Assembly: GCF_900107845.1 (NCBI RefSeq)
Contig: NZ_FNRM01000001.1
Span: 429,209-493,208 of the forward strand
Length of the DNA: 64,000 nt
Direction of reading: 5' to 3'
Source: Alkalimonas amylolytica
Lineage (GTDB): Bacteria > Pseudomonadota > Gammaproteobacteria > Enterobacterales > Alteromonadaceae
The notes under the pieces were generated by a model, which had not been told where the DNA came from, did no database searches, and saw only the letters and a list, made by a program, of their open reading frames with translations. Position 1 is the stretch's first letter. Each line of letters opens with the position of its first letter. This document shows, one piece after another, positions 52,051 through 61,514 of the stretch. The position numbers were made by a program, and so were the translations under genes.

Positions 52051-53430
52051 ATTCTCTTCAGCAAAGGATGCTAAGCGGCTTCGTACCACCCCATTCAAAT
52101 TAATGGTGGCACTTCCAGGGAAGTGCTTAAAGCGCTCCACAATATAGGTTAAGCCCGAGGTGACAGCCGTCAAATAATTGCTGTCGATCTGGCTGAGGTT
52201 ACCCGAGCAAATCAACTTTGTGCCTTCGCCACAGCGGGTAATAATGGTTTTTAATTGGGCCGCACTTAAGTTCTGACATTCATCCAAAATAACTATGGCA
52301 TTCTGAATACTACGACCACGCATAAAGTTGACGGATTTAAACTGGATATTGGCTTTATCCATAATGTAACCCACACTGGCATGAGGATGCTCGTCTGTTT
52401 TGTGCAGCACTTCCAGCGAGTCGGTAATAGCCGCCAACCAAGGTGCCATTTTCTCTTCTTCAGTACCGGGCAAAAAGCCTATAGATTCAGCAATTTCCGG
52501 CGTATTTCGTGTCACGATGACTTTGTCGTACACGCCCTTTTCAATCACCAGCTCCAGGGCTGCGGCCAGCGCAATCAGGGTTTTGCCACAACCCGCAGGG
52601 CCTGTCAGGATCACCAAATCCATGTTGGGATCGAGCAAAGCTTCCAGCGCCATCGCCTGATAAATATTTTTGGGGGTTATCCCCCAGGCATGACGGTGCA
52701 TCATGCGCTCATAGCCCAGGTCCCGAACCCGGATTTGATGTTCATTGATACCAACCACCTGACCGGCAAAAGACTCGGCTTCATCAATCAAAAACTCATT
52801 GATGTAGGCGTCAGGCAACAATTTACGCTCCAGTAAATGCAAAATATCCCGGTCTTTTTGTTCGGTTTGACATTCTTTTACCTGGCTCCAGAACTCACCT
52901 GGAAACCGGTAATAGCCTTTGTAGAGAAAGCGCACATCGTCTATCAACTGATCGGTGCGGTAATCCTCCACCAGCTTCAAGCCTGCACCTTTGGCTTTTA
53001 GTCGCATATTGATGTCTTTGGTAACCAGAATCACTTTTTGTGGGCTGCGCTCACGCTGTAAATACAAGGCAGTATTGATGATCAAGTGATCATTTTCTCC
53101 ACCTGGCAAGCCCGGCAACTCATCTTTCAGATGATGATCATTGATGATGGTCAGATGACCCGATACCTTCTGCTCACCATGCAGTGGTAAAGCTACCCCA
53201 TGCAACATTTGCTCTGGGCTGGCATCGCGCAATACATCCTCCAGCGCTCGTATCGCCACCCGGGCATCCCGGCTAACATCTTTGTTGCGGTCTTTAATAT
53301 GGTCCAGCTCTTCCAACACGGTCATCGGAATAACGACATCATGCTCCTGAAAGTTTAAAAATGCGAAGGGCTCGTGAAGAAGTATATTAGTATCAAGCAC
53401 ATATATTTTTTTACTTCGTTTTCTCGCCAT
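52045..53430 (-). CDS. PIN-PhoH-like ATPase (YlaK-type)
   Basis: A 461-residue protein with an N-terminal PIN ribonuclease domain (about 5-130: KIYVLDTNILLHEP with its acidic residue, DARVAIRALEDVL) and a C-terminal PhoH-type ATPase. The Walker A is LTGPAGCGKTLIALAAALE and the Walker B is AIVILDECQNLSAAQ. Related PIN-PhoH proteins have RNA helicase and RNase activity. AAGGAG lies seven bases before the ATG at 53430; the open frame upstream to 53466 lacks a ribosome site. Convergent with the transglutaminase-like gene. Confidence 0.93.
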   Translation of the reverse strand: MARKRSKKIYVLDTNILLHEPFAFLNFQEHDVVIPMTVLEELDHIKDRNKDVSRDARVAIRALEDVLRDASPEQMLHGVALPLHGEQKVSGHLTIINDHHLKDELPGLPGGENDHLIINTALYLQRERSPQKVILVTKDINMRLKAKGAGLKLVEDYRTDQLIDDVRFLYKGYYRFPGEFWSQVKECQTEQKDRDILHLLERKLLPDAYINEFLIDEAESFAGQVVGINEHQIRVRDLGYERMMHRHAWGITPKNIYQAMALEALLDPNMDLVILTGPAGCGKTLIALAAALELVIEKGVYDKVIVTRNTPEIAESIGFLPGTEEEKMAPWLAAITDSLEVLHKTDEHPHASVGYIMDKANIQFKSVNFMRGRSIQNAIVILDECQNLSAAQLKTIITRCGEGTKLICSGNLSQIDSNYLTAVTSGLTYIVERFKHFPGSATINLNGVVRSRLASFAEENL

Positions 53431-53659
53431 GAATATCTCCTTGAGGGCGCAGAGGGCAGCTAGCAAGCTTCCTATTAAGGATAGTGGAAGCTGTCAGGGA
53501 CGCTGGCAATTTTCAATGCAACCGAACAAAAAACCAGCAAACAGTGCATGACAAGCCTAAGACACCCTCATGACCAAATAATGACAGCGATGGATTTCAG
53601 GATGCAGAACAGCCGATTTCGCTGTACCATAGCGCCCCCTGCTCGTTACTGGATACATC

Positions 53660-56569
53660 ATGTCGTTTGCTTTAGGTCAGCGCTGGATTAGCGAAAGTGA
53701 ATCCGATTTAGGTTTAGGCGCAGTGGTCGCATTGGATGACCGCTCAATCACCATCTTGTTTCCTGCCAGTGGTGAGCAACGTTGCTACGCCAGACAGCAG
53801 GCTCCATTATCCCGTATTCGCTTCCTGCCAGGCGACCGGGTACGAAGCGCCGAAGGCTTTGAGCTGGTCATCAGCCATGTCGAAGAGGTTACTGAAACAC
53901 TGGTGTATCATGGCAGCCGCGTTGATACCCACGAAAGCATCCAACTGCGTGAAATCCTGCTCGATCACTTTCTGAGCTTTAGTCAACCACAAGACCGCAT
54001 GTATGCCGGCCAAATCGACCGGCTGGAAGCCTTTAGTTTGCGTTATCAAAGTCAGCAACAGCTGCATCGCCTGCAACAAGATCCATTACGGGGGTTGTCC
54101 GGTGCGCGTATTAGCTTGATACCACATCAGCTGTACATTGCGGAGGAAGTCGCCAAACGACATGCACCCAGGGTAATGCTGGCCGATGAAGTAGGGCTTG
54201 GCAAAACCATTGAGGCAGGCCTCATCCTGCATCAGCAGTTGATAAGTGGCCTGGCCCAGCGTGCGCTTATTCTGGTACCTGAATCCCTGCAACACCAATG
54301 GTTGGTCGAAATGTTGCGCCGTTTTAATCTGACGGTGGCTATCTTTGATCAGGAGCGTTGCGAACAAAGTGCCATCGATCAACAAAATCCGTTTGAAACA
54401 GCGCAAATCGTTTTATGCAGCTTGGAGTTTTTGAGTAATGCACCTGAATGGCTGGCGCAAGCTGTTGCCGCCCCCTGGGATTTGTTGGTGGTCGACGAGG
54501 CGCATCACCTCAGTTGGGATGCTGACACCCCAAGCCTGGCTTATCAATGCGTTGCCAAGCTTGCGGCGCAAATCCCGGGTATGATCCTGTTGACCGCAAC
54601 CCCGGATCAATTAGGGCATCGCAGCCACTTTGCCCGCTTACAGCTGCTCGATGGCGATCGTTTTTACGATTATCAGGCTTTTTTAGCACAAGAAGCGCAG
54701 TTCCAACAGATAGCTATGTTGGCCGACCAGTTGCTGCACCAAGAGCCACTGTCAATTGACACGGCGGCAGCCTTGCACCAGCTGCTGATGGATCCAACCC
54801 TATCGGCGCCGCTGCAACAATTGCAACAAGCAGGTCTTACCCTGAGAGAGCGTGAGCAACTGCAGCAAATAATTCTACAACCGTTACTGGATCGCCATGG
54901 CACAGGCCGGGTTCTTTTTCGGAACAGCCGCCGCACCATCGCCGGCTTTCCGCAACGTATCCCGAATTTTATTGGGCTTGATATGCCAACTGCATATCAG
55001 CACAGTGCGGGGCGGTTGTTGCACACTGCCTCCGAGCCAAACGAGCTAAGTGCTTTACTGACCCCGGAGCGCCTGTACAGTCAGCACAGCCAAGCCCCCG
55101 CCTGGCATGAGCTTGACCCGCGGATTGATAGCCTGATCCAACTGTTAAAGCAGCATAAAACAGAGAAGTTCCTGCTGATCTGTGCTCATGCTGAAACGGC
55201 CATGGAGCTGGACAAAGCATTAATGCAACGCGAGGGTATTAGAGCAGCAGTGTTTCATGAGCGCATGAGTATCATGGAACGGGATAAAGCAGCAGCCTAT
55301 TTTGCTCAGCAAGACTACAGTGCGCAAATTTTGCTTTGCTCAGAAATAGGCAGTGAAGGCCGTAATTTCCAGTTTGCGCACCATTTGGTATTATTTGATT
55401 TGCCACTGAATCCCGATCTGCTGGAACAACGCATTGGCCGGCTCGATCGGATTGGCCAGCAGCAGGATATCCAGCTACACATTCTGTATTTCAAACAATC
55501 GGCTCAGGATTACCAACAACAATGGTACCATCAGGTCCTCAATGCCTTTGCACACACCTGCCAGACAGGTGCTGCTGTGTTTCAGCAAACAGCCGCTTTA
55601 TTCTGGTCGCTGCTACAAACCCCCGGCTGGCAACCTGAACAACTGGCGCAGTGGCTGAGTCAAAGCGCTGAGCTGCAACACCAGCTGCAACAGCAACTCG
55701 AACAGGGCCGTGATCAATTGCTGGAACTAAACTCTTCAGGTGGCGCAAAGGCCAACGCGCTGAGTCAGCAATTAGCAGCGCTGGATAATCAGCCCGATTT
55801 GGCACTGTTTATGTGCCAAAGCTGGGATCAGTTGGGTGTGCAACAGGAAGAACGCTCCGATACCTGCTTGATCCTTAAACCGTCCGAACAACTGGAAGAT
55901 AGTTATTGCCCTGGACTGCACGACGATGGCGTGAGTATTACCTTCGATCGCAGCACGGCTTTGGCTCAAGAGGACATTCAATTCTTAAGCTGGGACCACC
56001 CGATGGTACTGAGCACTCTTGATTACCTGACGGAACAGCAACGAGGCAATAACAGCGTTGCCCTGTTGCACAATCCAGCGCTTCCCGCCGGTAGTTGGTT
56101 CCTGGAGTTAATTTATCTGGTTGAAGCCAGCGCACCAGCCAAGCTCCAGTTAGGTCGGTACCTACCAGTCACACCAATCCGCTTGCTTATGGACCCCCAA
56201 GGGAGGGATCTGGCAAAAGCAGTCTCCTTTGCGCAACTGGAAAAACAACTGGCACCACTTGCCAGGCAAGGGGCGGCAAAAGTGGTCAAAGCATTGCGTA
56301 AACAACTGGATATCACGTTGACACAGGCCGAACAACTGGCACTGCAACAACTGCCAGCCATTCAGCAGCAAGCCCAGCAAAGCATGCAACACGCCCTGGG
56401 GGGGGAGGCTGAGCGCTTACAGCAACTTCGTCAAGTGAATCCCGCGGTGCGCCAGGAAGAAATTGCTTATTTACAACAACAGCAAACTGACCTAAGCAAT
56501 TACATTGCCAAAGCCCGCCTCAAGCTGGATGCCATCCGTTTGGTGGTAGTCAGTCATGACAGGCCTTAA
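53660..56569 (+). CDS. rapA: RNA polymerase-associated ATPase RapA (HepA)
   Basis: A 969-residue SWI2/SNF2 ATPase that recycles RNA polymerase; E. coli RapA has 968. It has an N-terminal Tudor-like region (MSFALGQRWISESESDLGLG, the family start), the ATP site LADEVGLGKTIEAGLILHQQ (about 175-195), the DEAH-type box LLVVDEAHHLSWD (about 278-290), the helicase C-terminal motifs (SEIGSEGRNFQFAHHLVLFDLPLNPDLLEQRIGRLDRIGQ, near 560-600) and a long Gln-rich C-terminus. rluA follows after 6 bp, the usual gammaproteobacterial neighbour. Confidence 0.97.
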   Translation: MSFALGQRWISESESDLGLGAVVALDDRSITILFPASGEQRCYARQQAPLSRIRFLPGDRVRSAEGFELVISHVEEVTETLVYHGSRVDTHESIQLREILLDHFLSFSQPQDRMYAGQIDRLEAFSLRYQSQQQLHRLQQDPLRGLSGARISLIPHQLYIAEEVAKRHAPRVMLADEVGLGKTIEAGLILHQQLISGLAQRALILVPESLQHQWLVEMLRRFNLTVAIFDQERCEQSAIDQQNPFETAQIVLCSLEFLSNAPEWLAQAVAAPWDLLVVDEAHHLSWDADTPSLAYQCVAKLAAQIPGMILLTATPDQLGHRSHFARLQLLDGDRFYDYQAFLAQEAQFQQIAMLADQLLHQEPLSIDTAAALHQLLMDPTLSAPLQQLQQAGLTLREREQLQQIILQPLLDRHGTGRVLFRNSRRTIAGFPQRIPNFIGLDMPTAYQHSAGRLLHTASEPNELSALLTPERLYSQHSQAPAWHELDPRIDSLIQLLKQHKTEKFLLICAHAETAMELDKALMQREGIRAAVFHERMSIMERDKAAAYFAQQDYSAQILLCSEIGSEGRNFQFAHHLVLFDLPLNPDLLEQRIGRLDRIGQQQDIQLHILYFKQSAQDYQQQWYHQVLNAFAHTCQTGAAVFQQTAALFWSLLQTPGWQPEQLAQWLSQSAELQHQLQQQLEQGRDQLLELNSSGGAKANALSQQLAALDNQPDLALFMCQSWDQLGVQQEERSDTCLILKPSEQLEDSYCPGLHDDGVSITFDRSTALAQEDIQFLSWDHPMVLSTLDYLTEQQRGNNSVALLHNPALPAGSWFLELIYLVEASAPAKLQLGRYLPVTPIRLLMDPQGRDLAKAVSFAQLEKQLAPLARQGAAKVVKALRKQLDITLTQAEQLALQQLPAIQQQAQQSMQHALGGEAERLQQLRQVNPAVRQEEIAYLQQQQTDLSNYIAKARLKLDAIRLVVVSHDRP

Positions 56570-56575
56570 GCCAAG

Positions 56576-57226
56576 ATGTTGATGGATTACCAGCCCCCCT
56601 TACAGCCTTATCTGGATATTCAATATCAGGATGAGGATATTCTGGTATTGAATAAACCGAGCGGCTTGTTATCGGTACCCGGTAAAGCACCAGAGCATCT
56701 GGATAGTCTAAGCTGGCGAGTGCAACGGGTTTTCCCGACAGCCCGGGTGGTCCATCGGTTGGATATGGCAACCTCAGGCTTAGTTGTCATGGCCATGCAC
56801 TTGCAAAGCCAACGGCATTTGAACCGTCAGTTTGCCGAGCGACAAGTGCAAAAGCGCTATATTGCCTGGTTGGAAGGCCAATTAACCATCCAGAAAGGTA
56901 CCATCGAAGTTCCCCTTATTTGCGATTGGCCCAAACGCCCACAACAAAAAGTGTGCTTTTTACATGGCAAGCCGGCCTGCACCCACTTTCGGCTCCTGAC
57001 CCATAACGATACAGCAAGCAAGGTGGCACTCATCCCGGTGACCGGTCGCTCGCACCAACTGCGGGTGCATATGCAGTGGCTTGGACATCCAATTATTGGT
57101 GATAAATTTTACAGCAAACAATCTACACCTTCTGCGCAGCGACTCCTATTGCATGCAGAGTCACTGGGGTTTCGTCATCCGGTTCACGGCAACTGGCTTC
57201 AATTCCATAGCGACTGCGTATTTTAA
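56576..57226 (+). CDS. rluA: Pseudouridine synthase RluA (23S rRNA 746 / tRNA 32)
   Basis: A 216-residue synthase without an S4 domain, as in E. coli RluA (219). It has DEDILVLNKPSGLLSVPGK near 20-38, the catalytic VVHRLDMATSGLVVMA near 58-73, and PVTGRSHQLRVHMQWLGHPIIGDKFY near 158-183. The expected targets are U746 of 23S rRNA and U32 of tRNAs. It lies 6 bp after rapA, the conserved order. The ATG at 56576 or at 56582 could be used; neither has a strong ribosome site. Confidence 0.95.
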   Translation: MLMDYQPPLQPYLDIQYQDEDILVLNKPSGLLSVPGKAPEHLDSLSWRVQRVFPTARVVHRLDMATSGLVVMAMHLQSQRHLNRQFAERQVQKRYIAWLEGQLTIQKGTIEVPLICDWPKRPQQKVCFLHGKPACTHFRLLTHNDTASKVALIPVTGRSHQLRVHMQWLGHPIIGDKFYSKQSTPSAQRLLLHAESLGFRHPVHGNWLQFHSDCVF

Positions 57227-57270
57227 CTGAATACGCTCACAGAAATCGTAATGCCAAAACCATAAAAAAC

Positions 57271-57279
57271 TGCTACACT
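57271..57279 (+). promoter_or_regulatory. Probable extended -10 promoter of the ompA-like gene
   Basis: TGCTACACT has the extended -10 form TG-N-TACACT. No good -35 is needed for such promoters, and only ATGCCA at 57251 is near the right place. This would give a leader of about 160 nt. A second, weaker candidate is TTGTTA (57385) with TATAAA (57406), 15 bp apart, next to an inverted repeat TTGGTT/AACCAA (57380-57399). Confidence 0.4.
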
Positions 57280-57446
57280 TAGCGCATTTTGTTAACCTAG
57301 GGTTCAGCTTCCTTGCTTAAGATAGCTGTGACTATCAGAAACTGTTGTTTTTCAGCATTTGCCTGCTTTATTTACGGGATTGGTTTGTTAAATAACCAAT
57401 TTCCCTATAAAATTGGCAAGTAAGACTTCACCTAAAGGAGAAATGG

Positions 57447-58517
57447 ATGAAACGTAAAATTTGTTCAGTAGCTGTAGCTGTTGCTTTGCCAATGATGGCC
57501 GGCACTGCTTATGCTAACACCCCATCAGCCGCAGAGCTGCAAGAGCGCATGTTTGGTTCTGTGTTTGCAGAATACTACATGCCAGATCGTAAAAAAACCC
57601 GCGATGTTGAGTTCGATTACCTGACCCGTGGACCTGGTGTAGGTCTTGAGCTGGGTTACCGCTTTGATGACAACTGGGCAGTTCGTGCCGATTACGCTCG
57701 CCAGCGTCTGAAAAACAAGTTAACTGGTGATCGTATTACTGGCAACCGTTTTGGTATTGATGCTATGTACCATTTAAACGATAGCAACATTTACCTGGTC
57801 GCTGGTTTAAACCGTCATACCATTGACAAAACCAACTCTGCCAACGTTGGTATTGGTTACCGCGCTTTCCTGAATGAAAATGTGGCTTTCTTTGCAGAAG
57901 CCAACCGTTACCAAGGCCTGAATAAAGGCACTTGGGCGGATGCAGGTATCAAAGCAGGTTTGACCTATGTGTTCGGTAGCTCTTCTGCTGCAGCGCCAGC
58001 ACCTGCTCCGGCACCGGCACCAGCTCAGCCAGCCGTGGTTGATTCTGATGGTGACGGCGTACCAGATCATTTGGATCAGTGCCCGAACACTCCACGCGGC
58101 CACAAAGTAGATGAGCGTGGTTGTACTGTGTATCAGGAAGTTCAGCAACGTGTTGGCAGCGCAGAAATCCGTGTTCTGTTTGCATTCGACTCTGCTGAAG
58201 TATCCCGCGAGCAACGTGCTGATGTTGCCCGTCTGGCGGATTACCTGAAACGTTACCCAACAGCTACAGTGGAAATCGAAGGCCATGCATCACGTATTGG
58301 TGCCGCCGATTACAACCAGCGTCTGTCTGAGCGTCGTGCAAAAGCAGTTGCTGATCTGTTGGTCAACACCCATGGTATTGAGCGTTCACGCATCAGCACT
58401 GTCGGTTACGGCTTCACCCGTCCGCGGATGGAAGGTGCAACCCGTGAAGCACATCGTGCTAACCAGCGTATCGAAGCTCTGGTTACTGCCCGCATTAAAG
58501 AGCCGGTAATGCGTTAA
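57447..58517 (+). CDS. OmpA-family outer-membrane protein
   Basis: A 356-residue porin-like protein. It has a signal peptide (MKRKICSVAVAVALPMMAGTAYA), an eight-stranded OmpA-type barrel (about 25-180), an Ala-Pro linker (about 183-198), a thrombospondin-3-type calcium repeat (DSDGDGVPDHLDQCPNTP, about 200-220) and a C-terminal peptidoglycan-binding OmpA domain (about 235-350: SAEIRVLFAFDSAEV, EGHASRIGAADYNQRLSERRAKAV). AAAGGAG with perfect spacing, a biased codon choice (GGT, CGT, GTT) and a strong terminator suggest very high expression. An overlapping ATG at 57443 is out of frame. Confidence 0.95.
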   Translation: MKRKICSVAVAVALPMMAGTAYANTPSAAELQERMFGSVFAEYYMPDRKKTRDVEFDYLTRGPGVGLELGYRFDDNWAVRADYARQRLKNKLTGDRITGNRFGIDAMYHLNDSNIYLVAGLNRHTIDKTNSANVGIGYRAFLNENVAFFAEANRYQGLNKGTWADAGIKAGLTYVFGSSSAAAPAPAPAPAPAQPAVVDSDGDGVPDHLDQCPNTPRGHKVDERGCTVYQEVQQRVGSAEIRVLFAFDSAEVSREQRADVARLADYLKRYPTATVEIEGHASRIGAADYNQRLSERRAKAVADLLVNTHGIERSRISTVGYGFTRPRMEGATREAHRANQRIEALVTARIKEPVMR

Positions 58518-58534
58518 TCGCTGCTCTCTTGCCT

Positions 58535-58565
58535 AAAAACCGCTGCCAGTCAGCGGTTTTTTTTT
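58535..58565 (+). terminator. Terminator of the ompA-like gene
   Basis: ACCGCTG and CAGCGGT form the stem around CCAGT, with a run of A before and nine T after (58557-58565). Confidence 0.9.
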
Positions 58566-58626
58566 AATTTTTTTCCATGCTGGCCGATACAAGGGACTCT
58601 AACCACATACTCAGCCGGAGCTTCAG

Positions 58627-59400
58627 ATGCAATCATTTGGTTTCGTAGTGCTTATGCTGTTGCTACTGTCTGGCCTCACAGCAACAGCACAAACCCAACC
58701 AAATTGGCTGCAGGCAGATCTACAGCATTACCTGCCAGAGTGGGAGCTACGACTTCTTGGTGAAGTACCAAACGCTTTATTGGTTGTGCATCGGGAAGGC
58801 ATGACACCCTATCAACAAGGAACACTGGTTTTATTGCCGGATCCAAGCCAGCATCCTGCCTCACCACGCCAAATCAACTTCCTGCGCCAAGCAATGAATG
58901 AGCATGGCTGGTCGACCGTTGCCATCCTTCCAAACTATCCTGTCAGTTCAGACTCTGCGACTGAAATAGACCATGACGAGACGTTAAATCATTTCCAACA
59001 GCAACTGCAGCTGGTACTGACTCAGCAGGATTGGCAAGCAGGTCACCTGGTGATCCTGGCACAAGGGCAAAGCGGTAGCTTACTCAGCCAGCTGGATTGG
59101 GCCCAGCTGCCCAGACAACCAGAAGCATTGGTATTCCTTAGCAGTTACCATACCGACCCAGCCAGTAATCGTCAGTTGGCGCAACGGATCGCTCGCCAGA
59201 CGATCCCTGTACTCGATCTGGCGCATCATCACGATCACCTGCATATAGCCAGTACCTTTGAGCTGCGACGACAATGGAGTCAGCGACATGCAAACTTAAT
59301 GTACCGTCAGCGCTTGCTAACAGGCCATGCCGAGCTGGAAACCACGCAACAAGTGATGTATAAAGAGGTGTATGGCTGGCTCAGCTATCTCGGACTATAA
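58627..59400 (+). CDS. DUF3530 family exported protein
   Basis: A 257-residue protein with a signal peptide (MQSFGFVVLMLLLLSGLTATA) and a fold that looks like an alpha/beta hydrolase: HREGMTPYQQGTLVLLPD, then LVILAQGQSGSLLSQL where a nucleophile elbow would be (GQSGS), and VLDLAHHHDHLH late in the protein. This matches DUF3530, of unknown function. Catalysis is not proven, since the elbow is atypical. It follows the OmpA terminator, so it has its own promoter. Confidence 0.8.
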   Translation: MQSFGFVVLMLLLLSGLTATAQTQPNWLQADLQHYLPEWELRLLGEVPNALLVVHREGMTPYQQGTLVLLPDPSQHPASPRQINFLRQAMNEHGWSTVAILPNYPVSSDSATEIDHDETLNHFQQQLQLVLTQQDWQAGHLVILAQGQSGSLLSQLDWAQLPRQPEALVFLSSYHTDPASNRQLAQRIARQTIPVLDLAHHHDHLHIASTFELRRQWSQRHANLMYRQRLLTGHAELETTQQVMYKEVYGWLSYLGL

Positions 59401-59442
59401 TCTGTAGCGAGTGTTCCCCAACACATTCTTTTGGTATCAGTG

Positions 59443-59868
59443 ATGAAAAATACAACCCGTATCCTGTTTACTCTGGCAGGCCTAGGCCTGTTGCAAGCGT
59501 GCTCTTCCCCTGCTCCCGTGGTCATTGTGCCGATCGAAGTGATTCCGGAACCAGTCAGCAGTGTTGGCAGTACCATGACGTTGATTGAGCAAGCTCATAT
59601 TTGCCACGATGAAGCAGAAACACGTCGCCTGGCGGCCAGCTCCCAGTTACGCGCCATGGCTCGCTACCTGGCAGAGCTCCTGCCAACGGATCAATGCACC
59701 ATTCACTCAGTAACCAGCGAAGTGGTGGTGCTGGAAGAATCCGAAGGGTACCGTAAAGTCTCGCTGGAAAGCTCCGAAGTGTTTACCTTTGATAATTACC
59801 TGCTGCCAGCCGCAGCAACAGCGGCTCAACCATCCCCGGCTCTGCCCGCGACGGTATCCTGCTGCTGA
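59443..59868 (+). CDS. Small lipoprotein, function unknown
   Basis: A 141-residue protein starting MKNTTRILFTLAGLGLLQACSS with a lipobox LLQAC. The rest has one helical region (about 45-75: MTLIEQAHICHDEAETRRLAASSQLRAMARYLAELL), a beta-like C-terminal part and a tail ending VSCC. I do not recognise the family. I chose the ATG at 59443, which gives a normal lipoprotein signal, rather than the TTG at 59431. The 3' end overlaps the ion-channel gene on the other strand by 43 bp. Confidence 0.7.
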   Translation: MKNTTRILFTLAGLGLLQACSSPAPVVIVPIEVIPEPVSSVGSTMTLIEQAHICHDEAETRRLAASSQLRAMARYLAELLPTDQCTIHSVTSEVVVLEESEGYRKVSLESSEVFTFDNYLLPAAATAAQPSPALPATVSCC

Positions 59869-60668
59869 TCCAACCGACTGTTTAATCGGGCCACCTGTTG
59901 CTGCAGTGCGGTTAGCTGCTGCAGCAACTCAGTGTGGTGGTTCTCTTGCTGCTGATGATCTTCTTTTCGGGTTTCGTTGGTCATAATTTCCAGAATCACC
60001 CCCACCATCATATTCAGAAAAATAAAGGTGGTCAGGAAAATAAACACGATGTAGTAAATCCAGCTAAGCGGATATACCTCCATGGTGTCGTACATTACAT
60101 CAGTCCAATCCTCAAAGGTCGCGACCCGGAACAGGGTCAGCATGGAAATCGCAATATCCCCCCAGAGGAATTCATCAATCTGCGCAAAGAAAATAGAACC
60201 TACTGCCGCAAAAATATAGAAAATGATAAACATCAACAGCGCGATATAGCCCATCTTAGGGATGGCTTTCAGCAAAGCATTGATTAAAAAGCGCAGCTCC
60301 GGAACAATGGATACCAAGCGCAGCACTCGCAGCACTCGCAGCAAACGACCAATGACCACCATCTCACTGTCTGGCAGCGGAATCAAGCTGGCCACAACAA
60401 TTAAGGTATCAAACAAATTCCAACCGTCATGAAAGAACCTTTTTTTCTGCTCAGCCGATAAAAAACGGATGCTGATTTCGACCAAAAAGAATAAGGTAAT
60501 CGCCACATCAAGCACACTGATGCCTTGTTCAAGCCACCCGGGCAGGCGATAGGTTTTAGCGCCTACGGCTAACGCCGCAATGACAATAACCGCAATCACA
60601 AAACCTTGAAAGTAATGGCTTTGCTCAATTTTTTTCAAACGCTGCAGCCAACTGGCATCCATTTGCAT
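59826..60668 (-). CDS. Voltage-gated cation channel (bacterial NaV/CaV type)
   Basis: A 280-residue six-helix channel subunit. S1-S3 lie at about 20-95, and S4 (about 107-120) carries Arg108, 111, 114 and 117 at three-residue spacing (GRLLRVLRVLRL). S5 is about 140-162, the pore loop follows with the filter T184 F E D W T D190, then S6 (about 202-228) and a C-terminal coiled coil (about 240-270), as in bacterial sodium channels. The filter differs from the sodium type TLESWSM by extra acidic residues. AGAGGT precedes the ATG. It lies 36 bp after djlA on the same strand. Confidence 0.88.
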   Translation of the reverse strand: MQMDASWLQRLKKIEQSHYFQGFVIAVIVIAALAVGAKTYRLPGWLEQGISVLDVAITLFFLVEISIRFLSAEQKKRFFHDGWNLFDTLIVVASLIPLPDSEMVVIGRLLRVLRVLRLVSIVPELRFLINALLKAIPKMGYIALLMFIIFYIFAAVGSIFFAQIDEFLWGDIAISMLTLFRVATFEDWTDVMYDTMEVYPLSWIYYIVFIFLTTFIFLNMMVGVILEIMTNETRKEDHQQQENHHTELLQQLTALQQQVARLNSRLDQQQDTVAGRAGDG

Positions 60669-60704
60669 GCACGCTACCTCTGAAAAAGTAAATGAAAAAA
60701 GTAA

Positions 60705-61514
60705 TCAACGCGCCCGATTTTGCTTGATAAGCGCATAGGCTGCCTGTATCTCTTGGGTTTTTTGCTTGGTCAGCTCCAACATTTCCTTCGGCATCCCCTG
60801 AGCGATTAATTTATCCGGGTGATGCTGCGCCATCAATCGTTTGTAGGCCTTCTTCAACTCAGCTTCACTGCAGTCATCGGATACACCGAGTAAAGCATAA
60901 GCATCCGCCAGGCTCGAGCCCGACGGTTGTGTGCTTCGACTTTGGTGTCGACGATGGGTAAAGCGAGCCTCCGCTTCATAGCGCCCAAGGATTTGTTCAA
61001 ACTGCAAGGCTGAAAAATCCAATTGCTCTGCTATAAGACTCAAAAGCGCCCGCTGCCGTGGGGTGATTTTGCCATCAGCCAAAGCAATGCCGAGTTGAAT
61101 TTCCAAAAACAGCATCAGCACATCAGGCCGGTTACGGTATGCCTCTTTTAATTCCTGCAGTTGTTGTTGCCAGGGGAAGTGGCTGGCCTTGCCATCCCGA
61201 AAGGCATCTTGTGCCTCTTTTCGCTGAGCAGCGTTCAGGCCAAGCTGCTCCATAAAGTGCTGGGCCTGACGAATGTGGGCCGGGGTCACCACACCAGATG
61301 ACTTCGCCAGATGTCCCATCACGGCGAAGGTACTGAACATAAAAATGCCCTGCGCTTCTTGCTGATTGCGGAATAAACGCTGGAAGCCACCCTGACGTTC
61401 AAATTGCCGGCTAAGCGCCCGATCAAACCAATGCCCTATCAATAAACCGATAAAGAGACCGGGTAAGCGCAAAATAGCCATACCAAATAAGGCTCCAAGA
61501 ATTTTACCCCACAC
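60705..61514 (-). CDS. djlA: Membrane-anchored DnaJ-like co-chaperone DjlA
   Basis: A 269-residue co-chaperone. An N-terminal membrane helix with Gly-rich turns (MWGKILGALFGMAILRLPGLFIGLLIG) is followed by a central TerB-type helical domain (about 50-180: FSTFAVMGHLAKSSGVVTPAHIRQAQ, IALADGKITPRQRALL) and a C-terminal J domain (about 205-269) with the HPD motif in AQHHPDKLIAQG. It stimulates DnaK. The place upstream of lptD, divergent, is the conserved gammaproteobacterial order. Confidence 0.96.
   Translation of the reverse strand: MWGKILGALFGMAILRLPGLFIGLLIGHWFDRALSRQFERQGGFQRLFRNQQEAQGIFMFSTFAVMGHLAKSSGVVTPAHIRQAQHFMEQLGLNAAQRKEAQDAFRDGKASHFPWQQQLQELKEAYRNRPDVLMLFLEIQLGIALADGKITPRQRALLSLIAEQLDFSALQFEQILGRYEAEARFTHRRHQSRSTQPSGSSLADAYALLGVSDDCSEAELKKAYKRLMAQHHPDKLIAQGMPKEMLELTKQKTQEIQAAYALIKQNRAR

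Noticed and set aside
57807-58286. A 159-codon minus-strand frame under the OmpA-type gene
   Set aside because: It lies wholly within a highly expressed gene on the other strand, and its Cys/Ser/Arg-rich sequence resembles no family.
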